From the NCBI GenBank assembly GCA_035487295.1, contig DATHMH010000010.1:1-64000 (forward strand): a stretch of DNA of 64,000 nucleotides, given 5' to 3'. Position 1 is the stretch's first letter. The number at the start of each line of letters is the position of its first letter. Under the pieces are notes generated by a model, which made no database searches, had not been told where the DNA came from, and worked only from the letters and a program-made list of their open reading frames with translations. Made by a program: the position numbers and the translations under genes. This stretch comes from QIAW01 sp035487295 (GTDB lineage Bacteria > Acidobacteriota > Terriglobia > Terriglobales > Acidobacteriaceae). Shown piece by piece: positions 24,207-31,935 of this stretch.

Positions 24207-25799
24207 TTAGCCGGCATTCACCGCTGGGGTTTCAGAACGAGAACGATGGAACTGGCGCACCAAAATCCACAGCGCCAAAAATGTAAGCAATACCAGCACG
24301 CAAGCCCAGCCATAGACTCCGCCGTGACGGGCGTAGGATGCAGGGTTGGCAAAAGAAAGCAACGGCATCAACAAAGGCACACTGCTTTTCACTGAAGACG
24401 GAGTGGCCGTGGCCTGCGTCACCAACTGAAAGTACGGAAGATAGGCCACGAAAGCGACTGCAGAGGTAGTCAGCAGGCCGCCGACCGCAATGTAGAATAT
24501 TGTTTTTATCGTACTGGACCACTTCGAGCATCGAAAAACCAGGACCGCACACGAACCTGCCAGGGTCAGAGCTGTGATCAACATAAGAACAAAACATACC
24601 TGAACAATCGCAGCGTTGGCCGCAAATGCATCCCTGAAGGGAGCATGATAAAAGGTAGGTATTTTCCGGGACTTCATCGCCTCCAATTGAGCGATTCGAA
24701 CGGCAATAAACGCCCGATCGGTCGGCAAGGCGAGCCCCTCTAGTTTCCGATATCCAATAAGCGCAAGTTCCTGTCCGCTTATTTCTTCGATTTCAGTGTC
24801 GCTGGCCATCATTCGTTCACCGAATAAGGCCACTCGCCGAGCTTGCTGATTCAGATCTGACGAGTTTTGGGCGCCACTCAGGATGAGCTTTTCATATTGA
24901 CGAACACCGGCAAGGTTGGGCAGCGGATGCGATATTAACGAGAGCGTGAATCGCAAGGGGTTGCCAAGGCCTTGCTGCCTGGCAATATACCTTTCTATAT
25001 TGAAACGCTGCTGAAAATAGATGTCATACCTGGGGGCATCAAAACCGAGTGTCATGGTCTGGATCCAAAGACTGTTTCCGGCAATCTTCTGTTCGGCGCT
25101 ATGATCGAAGCGGGTCGCATGAACAAGCCGTTCGGCTTCAAGCAGGTAAGGCGCCGCATTTTGCGGGTCCCACCGCTGAAGCTTCGCAATCCAAGTGGCG
25201 AGCTGTGGATTGAGAGGATGCGGCATTCCACCCATATCCCGTCCCGCAAGTACGTAATAGACCCACGTCCACTGAGGATCAATTGCAACGGCCTTATCAG
25301 CATCTTGCCCAGCGATCTCAAGACTATCTTCATGAAGGGCCACATAGGCCAGCATCTTTGCGTCGTGCTCTCGCTCCGCTTCAAGGCGCAATCCGCGGAG
25401 TTCTTGTTGTCCACTGCCAGAGCGGGCCCAAGGAACGCCGTAGAGCGTATCCCCGGCTATGCTCATGGCTTGGCGAAAGCTTGGGGCAAAGAAAAAACCA
25501 AATACAATCAAAAGGGCTGATATCGCTGCAATTCTTGCGGTCCTCATACCTGTGCCCTCCTCCTTGGCCGTGATCCAGAACCATGCGTCACGACATGCAC
25601 CAAAACAAACGTTCAATATGGCTTGCCGCAGAATGACGCCGGCACACCCGAGCACCCATTGCAGCGATTCCAGCGGCTGGTCTATCACTTCCAACTCTGC
25701 CGCCATGGCCATTCCCCAACCCTGGAAATGCCTGGGAGTCCAACGCAGCAACCAGCGCATCGCCTTTTTACTGATACGACAAATTGTCTTGCGTTCCAT
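24207..25799 (-). CDS. Membrane protein of unknown function, translationally coupled to PadR
   Basis: 530 residues, no family recognised. The first 70 residues (RWTPRHFQGWGMAMAAELEV, IDQPLESLQWVLGCAGV) resemble the cytoplasmic prefix seen in other PadR-linked membrane proteins of Acidobacteriota. Transmembrane helices: about 86-108, then near 400-425, 435-460 and 490-518. Between the first and second helix is a large soluble domain (about 110-395) rich in alpha helix, with TPR-like sections (LHEDSLEIAGQDADKAVAID, WVYYVLAGRD). Its ATG overlaps the PadR stop (ATGA), so the two are made together, and PadR probably controls this gene. It is convergent with the S9 peptidase gene, 17 bases away. 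Confidence 0.8.
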   Translation of the reverse strand: MERKTICRISKKAMRWLLRWTPRHFQGWGMAMAAELEVIDQPLESLQWVLGCAGVILRQAILNVCFGACRDAWFWITAKEEGTGMRTARIAAISALLIVFGFFFAPSFRQAMSIAGDTLYGVPWARSGSGQQELRGLRLEAEREHDAKMLAYVALHEDSLEIAGQDADKAVAIDPQWTWVYYVLAGRDMGGMPHPLNPQLATWIAKLQRWDPQNAAPYLLEAERLVHATRFDHSAEQKIAGNSLWIQTMTLGFDAPRYDIYFQQRFNIERYIARQQGLGNPLRFTLSLISHPLPNLAGVRQYEKLILSGAQNSSDLNQQARRVALFGERMMASDTEIEEISGQELALIGYRKLEGLALPTDRAFIAVRIAQLEAMKSRKIPTFYHAPFRDAFAANAAIVQVCFVLMLITALTLAGSCAVLVFRCSKWSSTIKTIFYIAVGGLLTTSAVAFVAYLPYFQLVTQATATPSSVKSSVPLLMPLLSFANPASYARHGGVYGWACVLVLLTFLALWILVRQFHRSRSETPAVNAG

Positions 25800-26098
25800 C
25801 AGGCCCGGCTCCCTTCCGGCCTCAGGCGCGGCGCAAAACCGCGCTCCCGGGCTTCTGTCAGAAACTGCCGGGCTTGGCGCAATCCGTTTTGCGTCAAGCG
25901 ATACATGTGGCGCGGCGGACGCCCGGGATCAGCCTGTTCCCAACGCGTTTCCAGAAGGGAACTCGCTGACAATCTCATAAGTATCGGGTACAGCGTGCCC
26001 GATTTTAGGCCGGTCTCACGACTTAAATTGTAGCCATATTGCCATGTGGCTGGTTCCGCCAACAGTGAGCCCAACACGGCAACTGTCTGACGCGACAT
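25799..26098 (-). CDS. PadR family transcriptional regulator
   Basis: 99 residues. Winged helix-turn-helix: MSRQTVAVLGSLLAEPATWQ, YGYNLSRETGLKSGTLYPIL, then the wing WEQADPGRPPRHMYRLT and the C-terminal dimerisation helix NGLRQARQFLTEA. The conserved SGTLYPIL recognition segment identifies PadR. ATG 26098 has AGGA ten bases upstream and matches the usual family start; ATG 26116 (six residues longer) is possible. Its stop overlaps the start of the 530-residue membrane protein gene. PadR proteins repress neighbouring membrane or efflux genes and often themselves, so autoregulation at the promoter at 26124-26152 is plausible. Confidence 0.93.
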   Translation of the reverse strand: MSRQTVAVLGSLLAEPATWQYGYNLSRETGLKSGTLYPILMRLSASSLLETRWEQADPGRPPRHMYRLTQNGLRQARQFLTEARERGFAPRLRPEGSRA

Positions 26099-26123
26099 GC
26101 GAATCCTGCTCTCCATGCCATTA

Positions 26124-26152
26124 ACTCTACATATATAGATATAAGAAGTCAA
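26124..26152 (-). promoter_or_regulatory. Promoter of the PadR operon
   Basis: On the minus strand a -35 TTGACT (26147-26152) and -10 TAGAGT (26124-26129) are 17 bases apart. The spacer TCTTATATCTATATATG contains overlapping AT-rich palindromic words (ATATCTATAT), a suitable operator. Transcription would begin around 26117, a few bases before the first ATG. Confidence 0.6.
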
Positions 26153-26196
26153 GTCACTTTTCCGGCAATGGCGCAGAAAATTCCGCAGATGCGCAA

Positions 26197-26307
26197 GCAG
26201 GCCACGGCTTCGCCCGCCGCGAAAACCAGATTGACGCCCATACTCGCCTGGCGAATTTTTTGAAACAGCATGTGCCACCGACGACGAATATGGGACCAAA
26301 ACATTAA
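26197..26307 (+). pseudogene. Remnant of an S9 peptidase gene (3' end only)
   Basis: The frame GCA GGC CAC GGC ... reads AGHGFARRENQIDAHTRLAN and FLKQHVPPTTNMGPKH before TAA at 26305-26307. This matches the C-terminus of the intact S9 peptidase (DEGHGFSRRENQIDAYTRVA, NFLKQHVPPVALSG, 24070-24189) at about 85% of bases by eye over 88 positions. The catalytic histidine (GHGF) is kept but everything upstream is gone: the sequence before 26190 belongs to the PadR promoter region. It is a truncated paralogue, not a working gene. Confidence 0.85.
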
Positions 26308-26791
26308 ACGCAATTCCACAATAGCTGTCTCACGCTACCCTGCAAGGCGCATTGTCAGGGCACGTTCTGTTCAGTCCCCGTGTCGCCAGAATCCCCTCGT
26401 TCTTGTGCAGCAAAAATTGAGCTCTGGTATCAAATCCTTGCCTTCTATGAAATTGCTGGCATGATGTATTTGGGGCTCTGCCCCGCTGGTCTTTGAAAAC
26501 CTCGATCCACGCCTCCCTGGCTCCAGGGCGGTGACGGGATATTTCTGCCTCCGCCGGATTCATTACTCGGGTAATACCCACCCCCTCTCCCCAAGAGCGT
26601 CCAGCTCAGAGGTTACTTAGTAACCCCCACCCCCCCTCAAACCGTGCCAACTTGCCTCATCACTCATTTCTGGGATACAGCAGGGGCGAAAGTGCGCCAG
26701 CTCCTGTCTGCAAGTTCATTATTTCTTCACGTTCCAGCATGAATAGCGGTCATTTTGGGATAAAATCTGTTTTCCCCCAAGGAGATTTCTT
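26308..26791. other. Gene-free spacer upstream of the TPR gene
   Basis: 484 bases without a supportable gene. It contains a short hairpin GGGGCTCTGCCCC (26472-26484) and copies of the TTAC...GTAA/C-rich repeat near 26562-26592 and 26609-26636. The last bases before the TPR gene include AAGGAGAT, its ribosome binding site. Confidence 0.6.
26562..26636 (+). repeat. GTTACTTAGTAAC plus C-rich tract, copies 2 (degenerate) and 3
   Basis: 26562-26592 reads ATTACTCGGGTAATACCCAC then CCCCTCTCCCC, a degenerate copy; 26609-26636 reads GAGGTTACTTAGTAACCCCC then ACCCCCC, almost identical to 1325-1355. Two copies in 75 bases plus one 25 kb away show a dispersed element. Confidence 0.7.
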
Positions 26792-28012
26792 ATGCGCCTC
26801 GAGCGTTGGCTTCTGGTCATCGTGTGGGTTGTTCTGTTGTCCGTTTCCAGCTTTGCGCAATCATCATCCGCCCAGGCCGCCAAGACAAACTACAACGATC
26901 CTGACCGGCAGCAGGGCATGCAGCTCTACAAAGACCACAAATTGCCCGAGGCGGCGGCGCTGTTGGAGAAGGTTGTCGCGCGATATCCGGAAGATATGGT
27001 GGCCCACGAAGCCCTGGGCTCCTCTTTGCTGAGCCGCGCCGCTACCTGGATTGACCCGGCGAAAAGAAAAGCTGACCGGCTTCACGCCCGCGCGGAGCTG
27101 CTGCGCGCCAAGGAACTGGGCGACAACTCCGACCTTTGCAAAACCCTGCTCGATGGAATCCCCGAGGATGGCAGTGAATCCTCGTTTTCCTCGAACCAGG
27201 AGGTTGAAGCTGCCATGCAGCGCGCCGAAGCCGCCTTCGCGCGCGGAGAGTTTGAGGATGCCATTGCGGGATACTCACAAGCCCTCGCGCTCGATCCCAA
27301 GCTCTACTACGCCGCCTTGGACATCGGCGACAGCTACTTTCGCCTGAAGAAAACCGGGCAGGCAGGAGAGTGGTTCGCCAAGGCCATCCAAATCGAGCCC
27401 AATGAGGAAACCGCTTATCGTTACTGGGGCGATGCTCTCATGGCAGATGGCCAGATGAAAGCGGCGCGCGCCAAGTTCATCGAAGGGCTGGTGGCCAACC
27501 CCTATCGCCAGACCTCATGGAATGGTCTGAACAATTGGGTAAGCCAGAACCACGTGAGCTACAAGGAAATCCCGATCCAGCTTCCTGCAGCCCCGGCTAT
27601 GGATTCCAAAGGGAATACCAAAATCACGGTGGATCCAGCCACTATGGGAAAAAACGATGGCGGCGCGGCCTGGATGACATATCCCATGGAGCGGGCCCTT
27701 TGGCGAAATGAAAAATTCGCCAAAGAATTTCCCCAGGAGAAAACCTATCGCCATTCCTTGAAGGAAGAAATCTCAGCTTTGTCCCTGGTTGCAACCGTAT
27801 TTGAGGAAATTCAACAAAAGAAGAAACTTGAAAACCCAGATCCGTCGTTAGTGTTGCTGTCGCGGATGAAGTCTCAGGGAATGCTCGAGCCCTTCGTTCT
27901 TCTGGTCCATCCAGACACGGGAGTTGTTCAGGACTATCCCGCCTACCGGGCCGCTCATCGTGAGAAGCTGATCCAATTTGTAGATGAATATGTTCTGCCG
28001 CAAGCGCCGTGA
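26792..28012 (+). CDS. Secreted tetratricopeptide-repeat protein
   Basis: 406 residues, signal peptide MRLERWLLVIVWVVLLSVSS followed by FAQ. Residues about 45-235 contain TPR units: GMQLYKDHKLPEAAALLEKV, then RAEAAFARGEFEDAIAGYSQ / ALALDPKLYYAALDIGDSYF and KAIQIEPNEETAYRYWGDAL / KFIEGLVANPYRQTSWNGL. The C-terminal part (about 240-400) is not TPR and I do not recognise it; it includes AAWMTYPMERALWRNEKFAK and FVLLVHPDTGVVQDYPAYRA. The ATG is preceded by AAGGAGAT, nine bases away. Probably a periplasmic scaffold or binding protein. Confidence 0.88.
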   Translation: MRLERWLLVIVWVVLLSVSSFAQSSSAQAAKTNYNDPDRQQGMQLYKDHKLPEAAALLEKVVARYPEDMVAHEALGSSLLSRAATWIDPAKRKADRLHARAELLRAKELGDNSDLCKTLLDGIPEDGSESSFSSNQEVEAAMQRAEAAFARGEFEDAIAGYSQALALDPKLYYAALDIGDSYFRLKKTGQAGEWFAKAIQIEPNEETAYRYWGDALMADGQMKAARAKFIEGLVANPYRQTSWNGLNNWVSQNHVSYKEIPIQLPAAPAMDSKGNTKITVDPATMGKNDGGAAWMTYPMERALWRNEKFAKEFPQEKTYRHSLKEEISALSLVATVFEEIQQKKKLENPDPSLVLLSRMKSQGMLEPFVLLVHPDTGVVQDYPAYRAAHREKLIQFVDEYVLPQAP

Positions 28013-28039
28013 GTCAAACACGCCGAGGAACCGGCTTCT

Positions 28040-28058
28040 TGGGCAGAAAGCTTGCCCA
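28040..28058. terminator. Weak hairpin between convergent genes
   Basis: TGGGCA (28040-28045), loop of seven, TGCCCA (28053-28058). It sits between the TPR gene and the methyltransferase gene, which face each other. There is no T-tract, so it is only a possible bidirectional stop. Confidence 0.3.
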
Positions 28059-28083
28059 GAACGGTCCGGCAAGGTAAAACAGA

Positions 28084-28848
28084 TCAACTCAGCTGCCCGT
28101 AGTAAACCTGCGTTTCGTACTCAAACGTAACGGCGCCACTACTGTTATATGCTTCGAAGATTGCCTTCAGCTCCTGCATAAAGGGAGCATGGGAGGGATG
28201 GCCTTCCGCCGGGATATACGAAGACGAAAGCGCCCGGCCGCGCAGGCCATCGAAATCGAAAACCTGCCGATTAGGGAAGGCCTTCAGCTTGAAGCCACGG
28301 GGATGAAAGAATTCCTGCAGAACTTCGCCGGTAATATTCTTGTGGTCAACCAGGGCATAGTCGGTGCCGCAGCGCATCAGTAAATCCTCATAGGCGCGAA
28401 GAAAGGGCGTGGTGTCGGTGAGGCGGTTGTTCCACAGCAGCACCACCCATCCACCGGGCTTCAGGATGCGCCCAAACTCGGCGCGGGCCCGCGGGCGGTC
28501 GAACCAATGAAATGCCTGGCCGGCAACAACAAAATCAACGCTGGCGGCGGGAAGCCGGATCTGTTCGGCCGAGCCAGGAATGCTGCTGAAACTTTTATAT
28601 TCCGCCAGGAGGCGTTCTCCGGCAGCACACATCTCAGCATTGGGCTCTACCCCGTAAACCTGGTTGCCGTTATGCAGAAACAACTGGCTGAGGATTCCCG
28701 TTCCGGAACCGATGTCGGCTACCACTGACTTTGGCGTAAGCCCGCACTCGCTCCGCAGAAGCTCGATCACTTCCGCCGGATACGAGGGCCGATAACGAAT
28801 GTAGTTTTCAACCCTGTCGGTGAAGCGCTGCTTGGGGTCGGGCATCAT
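28084..28848 (-). CDS. Class I SAM-dependent methyltransferase
   Basis: 254 residues. Rossmann-fold methyltransferase with motif I VVADIGSGTGILSQLF (about 40-55), motif II VYGVEPNAEM, and post-I/II region DFVVAGQAFHWFDRPRARAE then LKPGGWVVLLWNNR. The AFHWFD sequence places it with the UbiE/Coq5-like small-molecule methyltransferases (DUF/Methyltransf_11 type). Substrate unknown. No signal peptide, cytoplasmic. Convergent with the TPR gene and divergent from the secreted protein at 29003. Confidence 0.92.
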   Translation of the reverse strand: MMPDPKQRFTDRVENYIRYRPSYPAEVIELLRSECGLTPKSVVADIGSGTGILSQLFLHNGNQVYGVEPNAEMCAAGERLLAEYKSFSSIPGSAEQIRLPAASVDFVVAGQAFHWFDRPRARAEFGRILKPGGWVVLLWNNRLTDTTPFLRAYEDLLMRCGTDYALVDHKNITGEVLQEFFHPRGFKLKAFPNRQVFDFDGLRGRALSSSYIPAEGHPSHAPFMQELKAIFEAYNSSGAVTFEYETQVYYGQLS

Positions 28849-29002
28849 CTTCCACTGTAAATCATCGAAGGCGGTTAGGCGGGAGTGACGTTCTGATCAA
28901 ATCCGGATTGTTCCACCAGCTAAAACTCTGGTTTGAAGCTCGAGCCCTGATTGGCATAAGATACTCGCTATCCCGTCCGGCCCTTGACGGTTCGAGGCAA
29001 AG

Positions 29003-30058
29003 ATGCGAATTACGCTGCCCTTTTATCTGCTATTGTCATTATTGTTGTTCACTCCGGCGGCCTTTTCTCAAATGGCTCTTGTGCCGCCCGATTCATCCGA
29101 ATTGGTTACCGGGGCGGCACATGTGCTGGTTACACCTGAAGAGCGCACCGCCGCCAGCGATCTGCTGAATCGGGCGCGCCAGAACTATTTCAGCCTGCAC
29201 GAATTTCGCACGCCTTATGTGCTGAAAGTTTCCTTTAATTCCAGCGGGCAGTCCCTGTATGAGGGTGAGGGCTCGATGGAAGAAGTTCGGGTAAGCGCCC
29301 GAAGATGGCGCTGGACAGCGCAGATTGGTAACGCTTCCGCGGGCCGGCTTATCTATGACGGACGCGTTTACAGCACGAGCGCCACCAATGCCGTTCCGCT
29401 TCGTGTCTACATGGTACGCACCGCGCTCTTCGCGCCCGGCCCTGCTTTTGCCACCGCACAGATGATGCGGTCAGCCACCGTCAGCTACAAAGGCAACGAA
29501 ATCACCTGCCTTCTGCTCTCTGAAAGTGTCCCTACAGACCCCGCTCCCCGCTTCTGGGTGGAAAGCGAATATTGCATCGATCCTAATTCAGGACTGCTCC
29601 AGGTATGGTCCGAGGCCCCGGGGATTTACGTCACCTACGACTACTCTGATCCGCTTACGTTTCATGGACGCACGCTGGCCCGGCAAATCACATTTGTAGA
29701 AGATGGCAAGACCGTGCTCGACGTCCATCTGGACAGCCTGCAGGAAACCGGCGACGCAGAACCTAATTCGCTTGTCCTCACCCCGGAATTGCCTGCTTCG
29801 TATCTTTTGTCGGCGCCGCAACGCTTCCCAATTTGGGCCGATGCAAATGCGGGCGAAGGCGACGGCAACTCCACTCATTCTGTCATCGTTCATGCTACCA
29901 TCGACGGCGTCACCGGCAAGGTGCTGGAGGCGGAAGCACTGCAAAACTCGAATCCGGAGCTGGCCCAGAGGGCGCTCGACATAGTAAAACACTCGAGCAA
30001 TTCACCCACTGGAATGGAGCGTGAAGTTTTTATCAATGTGCGATTCCGCACCCGGTAG
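29003..30058 (+). CDS. Secreted protein with TonB-C-like C-terminal domain
   Basis: 351 residues, signal peptide MRITLPFYLLLSLLLFTPAA then FSQ. The last 60 residues (VIVHATIDGVTGKVLEAEAL, ELAQRALDIVKHSSNSPTGM, EREVFINVRF) match the C-terminal fold of TonB-like energy transducers, with the usual V-x-I-D-x-x-G-K-V and A-x-x-A-V/I pattern. The central region (about 45-270) has the look of a lipoprotein-sorting LolA-like sheet (EFRTPYVLKVSFNSSGQSLY, RWRWTAQIGNASAGRLIYDG). No N-terminal transmembrane anchor of classical TonB is present, since the hydrophobic segment looks cleavable. Many Acidobacteriota have several such proteins; function unproved. Confidence 0.78.
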   Translation: MRITLPFYLLLSLLLFTPAAFSQMALVPPDSSELVTGAAHVLVTPEERTAASDLLNRARQNYFSLHEFRTPYVLKVSFNSSGQSLYEGEGSMEEVRVSARRWRWTAQIGNASAGRLIYDGRVYSTSATNAVPLRVYMVRTALFAPGPAFATAQMMRSATVSYKGNEITCLLLSESVPTDPAPRFWVESEYCIDPNSGLLQVWSEAPGIYVTYDYSDPLTFHGRTLARQITFVEDGKTVLDVHLDSLQETGDAEPNSLVLTPELPASYLLSAPQRFPIWADANAGEGDGNSTHSVIVHATIDGVTGKVLEAEALQNSNPELAQRALDIVKHSSNSPTGMEREVFINVRFRTR

Positions 30059-30091
30059 CAGGAGGCCGCGCAAAACAGCGCTCCTTAGCTT

Positions 30092-30946
30092 TCAGGAGCC
30101 TGCTCTCTCTGCGACGTTCCGTCTCCACCGCACAATTGCTTTCACCAGGCCGGGCATGGTGTATTCACGCGCTTGCATATCTACGCGATAGCCACACTCA
30201 CGCAGGGTTGACGACGTAACCGGACCTACAGACGCTGTCGCCACGTTTTGCATGTGATCCTTGCTTACGCCGCGCATGAGCTCATGGAAGTTGCGCACCG
30301 TGGAAGAGCTGGTGAAGGTAACTACATGCGGCCACAGTTGCGGATTGCTGAAAATGCTTTGCAGCTTGCGGCGCGAACTGGCTGGAGCCACCGTATGGTA
30401 GGCCTCTGTGACTGTCACCTCTGCTCCGGCTTTTTTCAGTTGGCGCGGAATAACGTCGCGCGCTATTGCCGCGCGCACCAGCAGAACGCGCTTGCCTTTC
30501 ACCTTGTGCTGCAATTTTTCAACTACCGCTTCGGCGACATATTCGCTAGGAACCACGCTAACTTTCAATCCACACTTTTCGAGCGCCTTCTTCGTTGCCG
30601 GCCCAATGGCCGCAATTTTCAAGTGATTGAGTTTCCTGACGGGCAATCGCAGCTTGCGGCAGCGCGCCGCCAAAGCCTCGACGCCATTCACGCTGGTGAG
30701 TATTAGCCACTCAAAATCTTCGTGCCGGCGCAGAGCTTCGTCCAATTGTGACCACGATTGCGGAGGACGAATTTCGATAGTAGGGATTTCCCGCACGGTC
30801 GCCCCCTGCTTGCGCAGCATGGTGGAAAGCGTCCCTGCCTGCTTGCGGGTGCGGGTAACCAGAACCCGCAGACCTGCTAACGGCAATGCGCTCTTGCGCA
30901 GCCGCGCTCGATTGCTGCCTCTGGATTTTGCCTTGGAAGACATCAC
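30092..30946 (-). CDS. hemD: Uroporphyrinogen-III synthase
   Basis: 284 residues; closes and inverts ring D of hydroxymethylbilane to give uroporphyrinogen III in the cytoplasm. HemD is poorly conserved, but the two-lobed pattern is visible: LAGLRVLVTRTRKQAGTLST near the start, IPTIEIRPPQSWSQLDEAL, WLILTSVNGVEALA, AIGPATKKALEKCG, and in the second lobe VVTFTSSSTVRNFHELM and ATASVGPVTSSTLRECG. Position directly after hemC supports the call. It starts 53 bases after the hemC stop; that gap holds GAGTACT-type repeats. Basic N-terminus (SSKAKSRGSNRARLRK) may be mostly unstructured. Confidence 0.9.
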   Translation of the reverse strand: MMSSKAKSRGSNRARLRKSALPLAGLRVLVTRTRKQAGTLSTMLRKQGATVREIPTIEIRPPQSWSQLDEALRRHEDFEWLILTSVNGVEALAARCRKLRLPVRKLNHLKIAAIGPATKKALEKCGLKVSVVPSEYVAEAVVEKLQHKVKGKRVLLVRAAIARDVIPRQLKKAGAEVTVTEAYHTVAPASSRRKLQSIFSNPQLWPHVVTFTSSSTVRNFHELMRGVSKDHMQNVATASVGPVTSSTLRECGYRVDMQAREYTMPGLVKAIVRWRRNVAERAGS

Positions 30947-30966
30947 ATGTTATGTGGCACAAACAA

Positions 30967-30995
30967 TACTGAGACTGCACTGAGTACTGAGTACT
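30967..30995 (+). repeat. Quasi-tandem ACTGAGTACT spacer repeat in the hem operon
   Basis: ACTGAGACTGCACTGAGTAC then TGAGTACTC. It fills the hemC-hemD gap and matches 15897-15924. Because it lies inside an operon it is transcribed. Confidence 0.6.
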
Positions 30996-30999
30996 CTTC

Positions 31000-31935
31000 C
31001 TATGGCTGCTCGGGCACGGTTGTACCTGTGCCATAAATTTCGCGCAAGATCTCTTCCGCGCCGCGCTGCAATAATTTCTCCCCGACCGCAGCGCCCAGTT
31101 GCAGCGGATTCTTCCCGCGTCCTTCTTCGCTGATGACCAGCGAGCCATCCTGCCGCGCAACCCGGGCTACCAGATGCAATTCCCGTCCACTGCAAGTGGC
31201 GTGGGCGCCAATCGGCACCTGGCATCCCCCGCCCAGTTTCTGCAGCAGGGCACGTTCGCACTCCGTAGTAGCGCGCGCTGCGGGATCATCCAGAAACTCA
31301 AGATGCCGCGCTACGGCTCTATCTCCATTGCGAATTTCGATCCCCAACGCACCCTGCCCCGCCGCCGGACACATAATCTCCGGCTGCAGGATTTCTCGTA
31401 TGGCATCTTCCCTCCCCAGGCGCTTCACCCCGGCAGCGGCAAGAATAATCGCATCGTATTCGCCGGCTTCGAGTTTGCGCAAGCGGGTATCCACATTGCC
31501 GCGCAACGGCGAGACTCGAAGATCAGGACGCAGCGCACGCAGTTGCGCCTCTCGCCGCAGGCTGCTGGTTCCAATATGGGAACGCTGCGGAAGATCGGTT
31601 AACGATTTATATTTTTTAGAGATGAAGGCATCGCGTGCGTCTTCTCTTTTCATGATTGCGGCCAACTCGAAACCGGGCGGCAGATCGGTCGGCAAGTCTT
31701 TCAGGCTGTGGACCGCCAGGTCCACACGCCCTTCGGCCAGGGCCTCTTCGATCTCTTTGGTGAACATCCCTTTGGTGCCCACCTGGGCCAACGAAACCTC
31801 GGTGATCTTGTCACCGGTGGTCTTGATGACCTCAATCGCAATCGAATGTCCGCGCTCTTTCAGCAGGGCCGCGACATGATTGGCCTGCCACAGCGCGAGT
31901 TGCGAACCGCGTGATCCTATGCGTAGATGTGCCAT
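31000..31935 (-). CDS. hemC: Hydroxymethylbilane synthase (porphobilinogen deaminase)
   Basis: 311 residues; joins four porphobilinogens into hydroxymethylbilane. Family signatures: RIGSRGSQLALWQANHV at the start, VIKTTGDKI, MFTKEIEEALAEGRVDLAVH with SLKDLPTDLPPG, ARDAFISK, GTSSLRREAQLRALRPDL, GNVDTRLRKLEAGEYDAIIL, and the cofactor-attachment cysteine C238 in LGGGCQVPIGAHA, which carries the dipyrromethane. Its ATG overlaps the hemA stop (TAATG), so it is translationally coupled to hemA. Confidence 0.96.
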   Translation of the reverse strand: MAHLRIGSRGSQLALWQANHVAALLKERGHSIAIEVIKTTGDKITEVSLAQVGTKGMFTKEIEEALAEGRVDLAVHSLKDLPTDLPPGFELAAIMKREDARDAFISKKYKSLTDLPQRSHIGTSSLRREAQLRALRPDLRVSPLRGNVDTRLRKLEAGEYDAIILAAAGVKRLGREDAIREILQPEIMCPAAGQGALGIEIRNGDRAVARHLEFLDDPAARATTECERALLQKLGGGCQVPIGAHATCSGRELHLVARVARQDGSLVISEEGRGKNPLQLGAAVGEKLLQRGAEEILREIYGTGTTVPEQP

